Source of the DNA: Anderseniella sp051010195 | Lineage (GTDB): Bacteria > Pseudomonadota > Alphaproteobacteria > Rhizobiales > Aestuariivirgaceae | Length of the DNA stretch: 7,417 nt | Reading direction: 5' to 3' | NCBI GenBank assembly: GCA_051010195.1 | Contig: JBPCVV010000355.1 | Coordinates: forward strand, 1 to 7,417 | Shown here: positions 1 through 5,465 of the stretch, one piece after another | Position numbering within the stretch: the first letter of the stretch is position 1 | How the letters are laid out: every line of letters starts with the position of its first letter | Position numbers and translations under genes: made by a program | The notes under the pieces: model-generated | Told to the model about the DNA's origin: nothing | Database searches by the model: none | What the model saw: only the letters and a program-made list of their open reading frames with translations

Positions 1-1098
1 CTCAATGCTACAATGAATGACACAGTCACGGTAACCGCCGTTGACGGCACCACCCATGACATCACCATCACTATCACCGGCACCAATGATGCCCCGGTAA
101 TCCTGCAGGGAGACGGCAACGACAATGACCTGTACGGTGCCGACAACGATGATATCATTGACGGTCTGGACAGTAATGACACCATCTCCGGGTTCGGTGG
201 CGACGACATATTGAACGGCGACGGCGGCAACGACGTGCTGGACGGCGGCGAAGGCGCCGACACACTCACCGGCGGCAGCGGATCTGACACGCTCATAGGC
301 GGATCAGGTGCCGACACGCTGAACGGCGGCAGCGGCTTTGACTGGGCGTCTTACCGCACGGCTACCGAAGGCGTTGTTGTAAATCTGTCAGACACCAGCC
401 AGAACACCGGCGATGCCGCAGGTGACCAGTATTCCGACATAGATATGTACGAAGGTTCCGCCTTCGACGATACCCTGACCGGCAATTCGGGAACCAATTT
501 CCTGGCCGGTGGCGAAGGCGACGATACCATTTCCGGCGGTGCCGGGAACGATGCCCTGGTCGGCGGGCTCGGTGCCGATGTTCTTGACGGTGGTGAAGGC
601 TTTGACAACGTCGCCTATGTCTATGCCACATCGGGCGTCACCGTGGACCTCGCCAACTCGGCCAACAATACCGGCGAAGCCTTCGGTGATACTTTTAACA
701 GCATCGAGATGGTTCAGGGTAGCCAGTTTGACGACACGATCACCGGCGATACAGGCAACAACTGGCTGTATGGCTATGGCGGCAATGACACCGTCAACGG
801 CGGCGCCGGTGCGGATGTCATATTCGGCAATGATGGTTCGGATATACTGAGTGGCGGCACTGGTGCCGATACATTCTACTTCCTTGCCAGCGACACCGGG
901 ACGGACACAGTCACGGATTTTGAAGACGACTTGGACCTGCTCAATCTGCAGTTTACCGACTTCACATCGACGCAACAGGTCCTGGACGCGGCGTCCAGCA
1001 GCGGGGCCGACACGGTGATTGACCTGGGCGCCGGCGACTCCATTGTTCTGCAGAATTTCGCATTCTCAAACTTCAATGAAACCGACTTTCTGGTTTAG
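1..1098 (+). CDS. RTX / VCBS-type secreted calcium-binding protein, C-terminal part (5' end off window)
   Basis: This is the C-terminal 365 residues of a large exported RTX protein. The frame is open from base 1, so the ATG at 13 is internal and the gene starts to the left. Residues 1-34 are the end of a VCBS/cadherin-like domain with the typical ending ITGTNDAPVI. Residues 37-111 are glycine/aspartate-rich RTX nonapeptides of the GGxGxDxLx kind, which fold into a beta-roll by binding calcium outside the cell. Residues 112-287 are two 88-residue modules, each with a non-RTX beta segment followed by more nonapeptides. Residues 288-365 look like a type I secretion C-terminal target: GADTFYF, then DTVTDF, GADTVIDLGAGDSIVLQNF and a hydrophobic end (DFLV) just before TAG. 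The protein is thus probably secreted uncleaved by a type I system (ABC, membrane-fusion and TolC-like proteins), though none of certain RTX type is in view. Its function may be adhesin, matrix protein or enzyme; the catalytic or binding part, if any, is off window. Family assignment is firm, function unknown. Confidence 0.93.
   Translation, partial: LNATMNDTVTVTAVDGTTHDITITITGTNDAPVILQGDGNDNDLYGADNDDIIDGLDSNDTISGFGGDDILNGDGGNDVLDGGEGADTLTGGSGSDTLIGGSGADTLNGGSGFDWASYRTATEGVVVNLSDTSQNTGDAAGDQYSDIDMYEGSAFDDTLTGNSGTNFLAGGEGDDTISGGAGNDALVGGLGADVLDGGEGFDNVAYVYATSGVTVDLANSANNTGEAFGDTFNSIEMVQGSQFDDTITGDTGNNWLYGYGGNDTVNGGAGADVIFGNDGSDILSGGTGADTFYFLASDTGTDTVTDFEDDLDLLNLQFTDFTSTQQVLDAASSSGADTVIDLGAGDSIVLQNFAFSNFNETDFLV
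109..333 (+). repeat. First block of RTX nonapeptide repeats
   Basis: The block encodes consecutive GGxGxDxLx-like units, for example GGNDVLDGG, GADTLTGG, GSDTLIGG and GADTLNGG. The first units are less regular (DLYGADNDD, IIDGLDSND). In RTX proteins such units bind calcium in the turns between short beta strands. The repeats are seen directly; calcium binding is family knowledge. Confidence 0.85.
334..861 (+). repeat. Two tandem 264-bp (88-residue) modules within the RTX protein
   Basis: Copy 1 spans 334-597 and copy 2 spans 598-861, exactly in frame and equal in length. Each begins with GFD, continues through a beta-rich stretch (GVVVNLSD in copy 1, GVTVDLAN in copy 2), then NTG, a GS-FDDT-TG segment, and ends in RTX nonapeptides. 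By eye about half the residues match between copies. Codon-level divergence is considerable, so this is an old duplication or a standard recurring module of the family, not a recent amplification. Confidence 0.8.
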
Positions 1099-1261
1099 TT
1101 AGGGGCGGTCCACCTGGGCGCATATTGATCATGTTGATCACCCACCGATTGCTCCTGACAACTGGCTTTAATCGTCAATTAACCAGAATCGTCAAATACT
1201 TGGCACAACTTAGAAATCTGGTTTGGAAAATTCAGTATGGCTTTCAAGAAGAATATCCCAA

Positions 1262-1284
1262 AAGTTTGGGTCAGACCCAAACTT
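1262..1284. repeat. Perfect 23-bp palindrome (11-bp arms)
   Basis: The arm AAGTTTGGGTC (1262-1272) and its exact reverse complement (1274-1284) flank a single A at 1273. As RNA this gives a 9-bp stem with a 5-nt loop. Read on the - strand, the stem is followed directly by TT (a TTTT run including the stem end), so it could act as a weak distal terminator for the exporter, whose stop lies about 155 bp upstream. The centre GGGTCAGACCC also resembles short intergenic palindromes seen dispersed in many bacterial genomes; that resemblance is from memory. A neighbouring CCCAAA (1257-1262) can compete for the TTTGGG arm. Confidence 0.6.
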
Positions 1285-1390
1285 CTGTGCGTAAACATTG
1301 CCGAGCTCACAAAATTGTCCTGCGGCAGCGGGATGGATTTGATCACTCCCGGCACCAGCCAGTCGCCGGATTGCTCCTAGGACAACCAAC

Positions 1391-1417
1391 CAAGCAGCAA
1401 GATCCTCTCGCTGCTTG
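1391..1417 (-). terminator. Candidate hairpin terminator after the ABC exporter
   Basis: CAAGCAGC (1391-1398) and GCTGCTTG (1410-1417) form a perfect 8-bp stem with an 11-nt loop, 21 bp beyond the exporter's stop codon. On the - strand the stem is followed by GTTGGTTG, which is only moderately T-rich. It is therefore either a weak intrinsic terminator or an RNA 3'-end-protecting hairpin. Position between convergent genes supports a terminator role; the poor T-tract argues against a strong one. Confidence 0.35.
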
Positions 1418-1438
1418 CCTTTACCAGAACGATTTTTG

Positions 1439-3199
1439 CTATCGCATCGCGCTGACAAGGTCAGGTTGGTCTCCCGCGTCCAGTTGCAATGGAGCATGTT
1501 CCAACAGGCTGCCATTTTCGAGCGCATAGAGTTTGTCGGTCCATGACAGCGAAGACAACCGGTGAGCGACCACAACAATAGTCGTATGCGGGCGAAGCCT
1601 CTTAAGTGTGGCAACAATGGCCGCTTCATCGGCAGGGTTAAGCGCACTCGTGGCTTCATCAAGAAACAGGACTGCGGGTTTCAGGTAAAGCGCCCTGGCC
1701 AGCGAAATGCGCTGGCGCTGACCGCGGGACAACCGGCTGCCACGGTCGCCCAATTCGGTATCCAGCCCGTCCGGAAGATCCCCTACAATGCCGGCCGCTC
1801 CCGCCTTTTCCAGCGCTGCCCAGATTTCCGCGTCTGCCGGGTTATCGTCGAAAGGCGCAACATTGTAGCGGACACTCTCGTTGACAAGCTGCGCATCCTG
1901 CAGGACATAGGCAACCGTCTGCCGCCACCGCTTGCGGCGGGCACCGTCGAGTATCTCACCGTCGATGGAAATCCGCCCCCTGGTGGGTATCAACAGGCCC
2001 GACATCAGGTCAAGCAACGTGGTCTTGCCGGCACCGGAGAGGCCAACAAGACCAATGGCGGAGCCTGCCGGCAACTCGATGGAGATGTCCTGCAGGACGT
2101 CTGTATCGCTGTCGGGATACCCGTACCCGACACCTTCAAGCACAAGTGAATCGCGAAAAGCCACAGGAGACGTGTCCCCGACGGGCAGGTTTTCACCGCT
2201 GGCTTCCGCTGCTGCACGCAGGTCATGTATACGCTTCCACCCGGGCATCATGGCAAACAGATCCCGCACCGAGCGTTGCAGCTCTCCAGCGCGCGGAAAC
2301 AGACGGGCGAAGATGATGATCAGTGCGACAGGCTCGACACTCAGTGTTTCTGTGTATGAACTGACCAGCCAGATCAGCGCGGCCAGCATGAACACTGCAG
2401 CAAGGTCATGGACCAGGCCGGCCTGGGCGCCGTTATTGGCCCGCATCACCATGGTCTCGACATAGCGCCGTGACAGTTCATTGAACCGGGTGTCTGCATG
2501 CTCTTCACCGGCTGCCGATTTGATCGACTTGAGATCATCCAGTTGATGGCGAAACCTCTTGAACAGGTTTTCCAGCAGCGCAACTGAACGCTTGCTGAGG
2601 CGATACGCCCTGAAATCAAACGCCAGTATCGGCAGCGCGACCACCAGCGCCAGCGCCAATACCACCAGTGTCAGCCGCATATCGATCAGCAGTGCTGCCG
2701 CCACACTGATGGCCACAGCGAAGGAGCCGGACGCAAGCCGGGCCAGGGCGCTGACGCCGAAGGCGGCGTTCTCTGACTGTATCGACAGTGAATGATTCAA
2801 AACGCCGCCGTCCTGCGCCGCAAGGAATGGCCAGTTTGCGCGTGTCACCGCACGATGTGTTGATGCCCGCAATTCGTGCAGAAACCCGTACTGCAGCCTC
2901 GCCGCCGCCATGTTGTAGGCAAAACCGATCATGGCCCTGACCACCATCAGGCCCACGAAGATCAGCAACACCGAGAACAATGACAGATCCAGACCGAACC
3001 GGTCGAAGCCGGAACGTAGCATTTCCGTAAACCAGCTCGCCTCTCCCTGCGAGGCGACGCCTACCAGGGCCAGAAGCGGGATGAGCAGGATCAGGCCGAG
3101 ACCTTCTGCCATGGTCCGCACAACCAGCAGCGCCACGTTAAGGGCAAGCAGGCCGGGGCGGAATCTCCACAGACTCACGATGAAGCTCATGAATGACAT
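1439..3199 (-). CDS. ABC exporter, fused transmembrane and ATPase domains
   Basis: A 586-residue half-transporter of the type I ABC exporter (MsbA/McjD-like) architecture, expected to work as a homodimer in the inner membrane and move a substrate outward using ATP. The N-terminal half has hydrophobic segments at about residues 11-49, 73-96, 151-171, 176-196 and 266-301. The ATPase half has all core motifs: Walker A GLSGAGKT (386-393), Q-loop glutamine in VLQDAQL (434), signature LSRGQ (490-494, with R for the usual G), Walker B VLFLDE (510-515) and the switch histidine in VVAHR (546). There is no N-terminal C39 peptidase domain. I chose the ATG at 3199; the frame extends to a TTG at 3256, but that has no Shine-Dalgarno sequence and the added residues are not membrane-like. 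The chosen start has only a weak GGA upstream. Substrate unknown: lipid-linked glycan, lipid or peptide are possible. It follows the sugar genes by 121 bp on the same strand. Confidence 0.9.
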   Translation of the reverse strand: MSFMSFIVSLWRFRPGLLALNVALLVVRTMAEGLGLILLIPLLALVGVASQGEASWFTEMLRSGFDRFGLDLSLFSVLLIFVGLMVVRAMIGFAYNMAAARLQYGFLHELRASTHRAVTRANWPFLAAQDGGVLNHSLSIQSENAAFGVSALARLASGSFAVAISVAAALLIDMRLTLVVLALALVVALPILAFDFRAYRLSKRSVALLENLFKRFRHQLDDLKSIKSAAGEEHADTRFNELSRRYVETMVMRANNGAQAGLVHDLAAVFMLAALIWLVSSYTETLSVEPVALIIIFARLFPRAGELQRSVRDLFAMMPGWKRIHDLRAAAEASGENLPVGDTSPVAFRDSLVLEGVGYGYPDSDTDVLQDISIELPAGSAIGLVGLSGAGKTTLLDLMSGLLIPTRGRISIDGEILDGARRKRWRQTVAYVLQDAQLVNESVRYNVAPFDDNPADAEIWAALEKAGAAGIVGDLPDGLDTELGDRGSRLSRGQRQRISLARALYLKPAVLFLDEATSALNPADEAAIVATLKRLRPHTTIVVVAHRLSSLSWTDKLYALENGSLLEHAPLQLDAGDQPDLVSAMR

Positions 3200-3320
3200 C
3201 TCAGGATCCGCCCAGCCGATTCGGTTCCGCCATAGCGTAGAACAACACGGGTGCAAGTGAATACACTAAGTTTGGTCGCCACGCCGCGGATGACAAGCTG
3301 GCTCAGCTGTTGCAGGCAAG

Positions 3321-4277
3321 TTACGGCAGTAATGTCCTGAAATAGTCAATGGTCCGGCCAAGACCGCTGGTCAGATCAACTGCCGGTTGCCAGTCGAGCG
3401 TCTGCCGAGCCAGGGCGATGTCCGGTTTCCGCTGCCTGGGGTCATCCTGCGGTAGTTCGCCAAAAGAGATCATTGATTTCGAACCACTCAGCTGGATGAT
3501 CTGTTCCGCCAGCTCCGTGATGGCGAATTCATTCGGATTGCCCAGATTGACCGGACCCGTCGTATCCGGCCCGGTCGCCATCAGTTTCAGGACACCATCA
3601 ACCAGATCATCCACATAGCAGAAGGACCGGGTTTGTGATCCGTCACCGAAAACGGTAATCGGTTCATCACGCAGGGCCTGCATGATGAAGTTCGAAACCA
3701 CCCGGCCATCCGCCGGGTGCATGCGCGGACCGTACGTATTGAAAATGCGGGCAACCTTGATCTCAAGTCCATGCTGACGATGGTAGTCAAAAAACAGTGT
3801 TTCCGCGCAGCGCTTGCCCTCGTCATAACATGACCGCGGTCCGATCGGGTTGACATTGCCCCAATACCCCTCCGTCTGAGGGTGTTCGGCCGGATCCCCG
3901 TAGACCTCGCTCGTGGATGCCTGGAAGACTTTGCATCCCAGTCGTTTGGCCAGCCCGAGCACATTGATGGCCCCGTGAACAGATGTTTTGGTGGTCTGAA
4001 CAGGATCGTGCTGGTAGTGAACCGGCGATGCCGGACAGGCCAAGTTGTAGATCTCGTCCACTTCCACGTAGAGCGGAAAAGTCACGTCATGGCGCATGAA
4101 CTCAAAGCGCGGGTGGTTGTGAAACTGTTCGATGTTGCGTTTCGTGCCGGTGAACAGGTTGTCGGCACACAACACATCGTGACCTTGCTCGAGCAGGCGG
4201 TCTATCAGATGCGAGCCGATGAAACCCGCCCCGCCGGTGACGAGGATACGTTTGCCGCGGTCATACAGTCTGGACAA
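3321..4277 (-). CDS. UDP-glucuronate decarboxylase (UDP-xylose synthase)
   Basis: A 318-residue cytoplasmic short-chain dehydrogenase/reductase of the extended type. It oxidises UDP-glucuronate at C4 with bound NAD, loses CO2 and re-reduces the product to give UDP-xylose. The Rossmann motif GGAGFIG is at residues 15-21. The family-typical ACPASPVHYQHDP is at 80-92, STSEVYGDP at 121-129, the catalytic Y151/K155 pair in YDEGK, and GRVVSNFIMQAL and GSQTRSFCYVDD in the C-terminal half. These together point to the UXS subfamily rather than a general epimerase, and the length is normal for bacterial UXS. The start is a TTG; the resulting N-terminus MSRLYDRGKRILVTGG fits the family, and GGAGGA sits 9 nt upstream. 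It lies 20 bp after the epimerase gene, so the two are probably cotranscribed and may be translationally coupled. A UDP-4-keto-pentose-only (ArnA-like) product is unlikely. Confidence 0.93.
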   Translation of the reverse strand: MSRLYDRGKRILVTGGAGFIGSHLIDRLLEQGHDVLCADNLFTGTKRNIEQFHNHPRFEFMRHDVTFPLYVEVDEIYNLACPASPVHYQHDPVQTTKTSVHGAINVLGLAKRLGCKVFQASTSEVYGDPAEHPQTEGYWGNVNPIGPRSCYDEGKRCAETLFFDYHRQHGLEIKVARIFNTYGPRMHPADGRVVSNFIMQALRDEPITVFGDGSQTRSFCYVDDLVDGVLKLMATGPDTTGPVNLGNPNEFAITELAEQIIQLSGSKSMISFGELPQDDPRQRKPDIALARQTLDWQPAVDLTSGLGRTIDYFRTLLP

Positions 4278-4286
4278 TTGGGTTTT

Positions 4287-4292
4287 TCCTCC
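4287..4292 (-). promoter_or_regulatory. Shine-Dalgarno that fixes a TTG start (UDP-xylose synthase)
   Basis: On the - strand GGAGGA lies 9 nt before the TTG at 4277-4275 and 5 nt after the upstream gene's TGA stop (4300-4298). No in-frame ATG or GTG lies near the expected N-terminus, so this site decides the start. The closeness to the upstream stop allows translational coupling. Confidence 0.75.
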
Positions 4293-4297
4293 GAGGT

Positions 4298-5311
4298 TCA
4301 GCTGTCTTGCGCGTAATAGTCGCGATACCAGCGGGCAAAGCGCGCAATACCATCATCGACATTTACTTTTGGCTTGTAGCCGGTCAGGCCGGACAAGACT
4401 GTAATATCGCCCCAGGTATCACGTACGTCACCGGGTGCCATGCCGGTAAACTTGATCCGGGCCTTTACACCAAGCGAGTTTTCCAGACACTGAATATAGT
4501 CCATAAGCTCAACCCTGGTGCCCGACGCGATGTTAACCAACCTGTGCGGCGCAACCGGGCTTGTGCCAAGCCGGGCCGGTTGCCCCTCCATTGTTTCCAC
4601 TGCCTCAGGTGTCGCCGGGAAAAGGCCCACAACCGCGTCGACCACATCGCTGATGTGGGTAAAATCCCGGGTCATCTTGCCGTGGTTGTACACCTCGATT
4701 TCTTCGCCCATCAGCATGGCGTTGGCAAACTTGAAAAATGCCATGTCTGGACGGCCCCATTCGCCGTAAACGGTGAAAAACCGCATTCCCGTCATCGGTA
4801 GTCTGAACAGGTCCGAATAGGAATGGGCCATCATCTCGTTGGATTTCTTCGTGGCGGCATAAAACGACACCGGATGTTCCACAGGGTGGTTTTCCGACCA
4901 CGGCAGCGTGGTGTTGGCCCCGTAAACGGAACTGGTCGAGGCATATAGGAAATGATCGGGTTTTGCCTCGCGGACCAACTCCAGCATGTTGGCGAAACCG
5001 TCAAGATTGCTGTCAACGTAGGCCTGCGGATTGTCGAGACTGTAGCGGACACCGGCCTGGGCCGCCAAATGCACAACCACTTGTGGATCAGCCGTCTGCC
5101 AAACATCCCGCAATGCTGCCTTGTCGCACAGATCGGCTTCCGCAACAGAGATGTCAGCAAGACGCAACCTCTCCAGCCGGGCCTGCTTCAGTGCAATATC
5201 GTAGTAAGGCGACATGTTGTCGATTCCCGTCACCTCATGTCCGTCAGACTTCAGCCGGTTGGCCAGATGAAACCCGATGAAGCCGGCTGTACCGGTAACC
5301 AGAACACGCAA
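4298..5311 (-). CDS. UDP-glucuronate 4-epimerase (makes UDP-galacturonate)
   Basis: A 337-residue NAD-dependent epimerase of the extended SDR family that interconverts UDP-glucuronate and UDP-galacturonate in the cytoplasm, supplying galacturonic acid for surface polysaccharides or LPS. The Rossmann motif GTAGFIG is at residues 7-13, HLAAQAGVRYS at about 81-91, STSSVYG at 125-131 and the catalytic Y151/K155 in YAATKK. RFFTVYGEWGRPDMAFF (about 177-193) and GKMTRDFTHI are the signature of the glucuronate 4-epimerase branch rather than GalE. The family start is immediately before RVLVTG, and I placed it at the TTG at 5311, which has GGAGGAG 8 nt upstream. A further in-frame TTG at 5359 would add 16 residues unlike the family. 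It is first of a tight pair with the UDP-xylose synthase and follows a 154-bp gap that holds a possible promoter. Confidence 0.92.
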   Translation of the reverse strand: MRVLVTGTAGFIGFHLANRLKSDGHEVTGIDNMSPYYDIALKQARLERLRLADISVAEADLCDKAALRDVWQTADPQVVVHLAAQAGVRYSLDNPQAYVDSNLDGFANMLELVREAKPDHFLYASTSSVYGANTTLPWSENHPVEHPVSFYAATKKSNEMMAHSYSDLFRLPMTGMRFFTVYGEWGRPDMAFFKFANAMLMGEEIEVYNHGKMTRDFTHISDVVDAVVGLFPATPEAVETMEGQPARLGTSPVAPHRLVNIASGTRVELMDYIQCLENSLGVKARIKFTGMAPGDVRDTWGDITVLSGLTGYKPKVNVDDGIARFARWYRDYYAQDS

Positions 5312-5319
5312 TGGAAAAT

Positions 5320-5326
5320 CTCCTCC
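5320..5326 (-). promoter_or_regulatory. Shine-Dalgarno that fixes a TTG start (UDP-glucuronate 4-epimerase)
   Basis: GGAGGAG on the - strand lies 8 nt before the TTG at 5311-5309. It is a near-ideal ribosome-binding site, and it decides the start because no ATG or GTG lies in frame at the family's N-terminus. Confidence 0.75.
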
Positions 5327-5343
5327 GTATCGGCGATGGCTGT

Positions 5344-5356
5344 GGCGTGACACGCC
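5344..5356. promoter_or_regulatory. 13-bp palindrome in the leader of the sugar-gene pair
   Basis: GGCGTG and CACGCC are perfect inverted 6-bp arms around one central base. The site lies 33-45 bp upstream of the epimerase TTG and just downstream of the start point predicted from the candidate promoter. It could be an operator for a dimeric repressor or only a chance GC-rich palindrome; no regulator is identified. Confidence 0.3.
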
Positions 5357-5373
5357 CAATGCGACCGCGAGTG

Positions 5374-5402
5374 CTTATAGCGCCGGTTTTGCAGCCTGTC
5401 GT
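5374..5402 (-). promoter_or_regulatory. Candidate sigma70-type promoter for the sugar genes
   Basis: On the - strand a -35-like ACGACA (5402-5397) and a -10-like TATAAG (5379-5374) are separated by exactly 17 nt. The -10 matches the consensus at 5 of 6 positions and the -35 at 4 of 6. It lies in the 154-bp gap between the ligase and epimerase genes and would give a leader of roughly 55 nt. The score is modest, so the sugar genes may also be read from upstream. Confidence 0.35.
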
Positions 5403-5465
5403 GCGTTGATTTCGAACGGCATGCCAACTGGCCGCCAACCTTGCCGGAGATTGTTGGAAAAATCG

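Larger units (their letters stand above)
1099..1438. other. Convergent intergenic region, no credible gene
   Basis: These 340 bases separate the stop codon of the RTX gene from the stop codon of the opposing ABC exporter. They are visibly richer in A and T than the flanking genes. Reading frames crossing the region, including a TTG-started + frame at 1125-1529 and a - frame at 1210-1662, run into the exporter gene in the wrong frame, lack a Shine-Dalgarno sequence and match no family I recognise. The region contains a perfect palindrome (1262-1284), a hairpin (1391-1417) and a 9-bp direct repeat, AATCGTCAA, at 1170-1178 and 1187-1195. No clear terminator with a long T-run follows the RTX gene on the + strand. 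Confidence 0.6.

Noticed and set aside
388..975. Long - strand frame of 195 codons inside the RTX gene
   Set aside because: Glycine/aspartate-rich repeat DNA commonly leaves the opposite strand open. The translation mirrors the repeats and the + frame has unmistakable RTX and VCBS motifs.
1125..1140. Repeated TTGATCA heptamers just after the RTX gene
   Set aside because: Two 7-bp copies built on the GATC palindrome are easily explained by chance. There is no link to a promoter or terminator.
1125..1529. Open + frame of 134 codons across the intergenic region
   Set aside because: It starts with TTG without a Shine-Dalgarno sequence, runs into the 3' end of the exporter gene on the opposite strand, and has no recognisable motif or composition of a real protein.
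1210..1662. Open - frame of 150 codons overlapping the exporter's 3' end
   Set aside because: More than a third lies inside the ATPase domain in another frame. The rest reads through the palindrome and AT-rich spacer, with no ribosome site or known domain.
5244..5438. Short - frame of 64 codons in the ligase-epimerase gap, considered as a lasso or other precursor peptide
   Set aside because: It overlaps the start of the epimerase gene, lacks a good ribosome site, and shows no leader/core pattern (for example a Thr at the leader's penultimate position followed by a Gly-start core with Asp/Glu at position 7-9).
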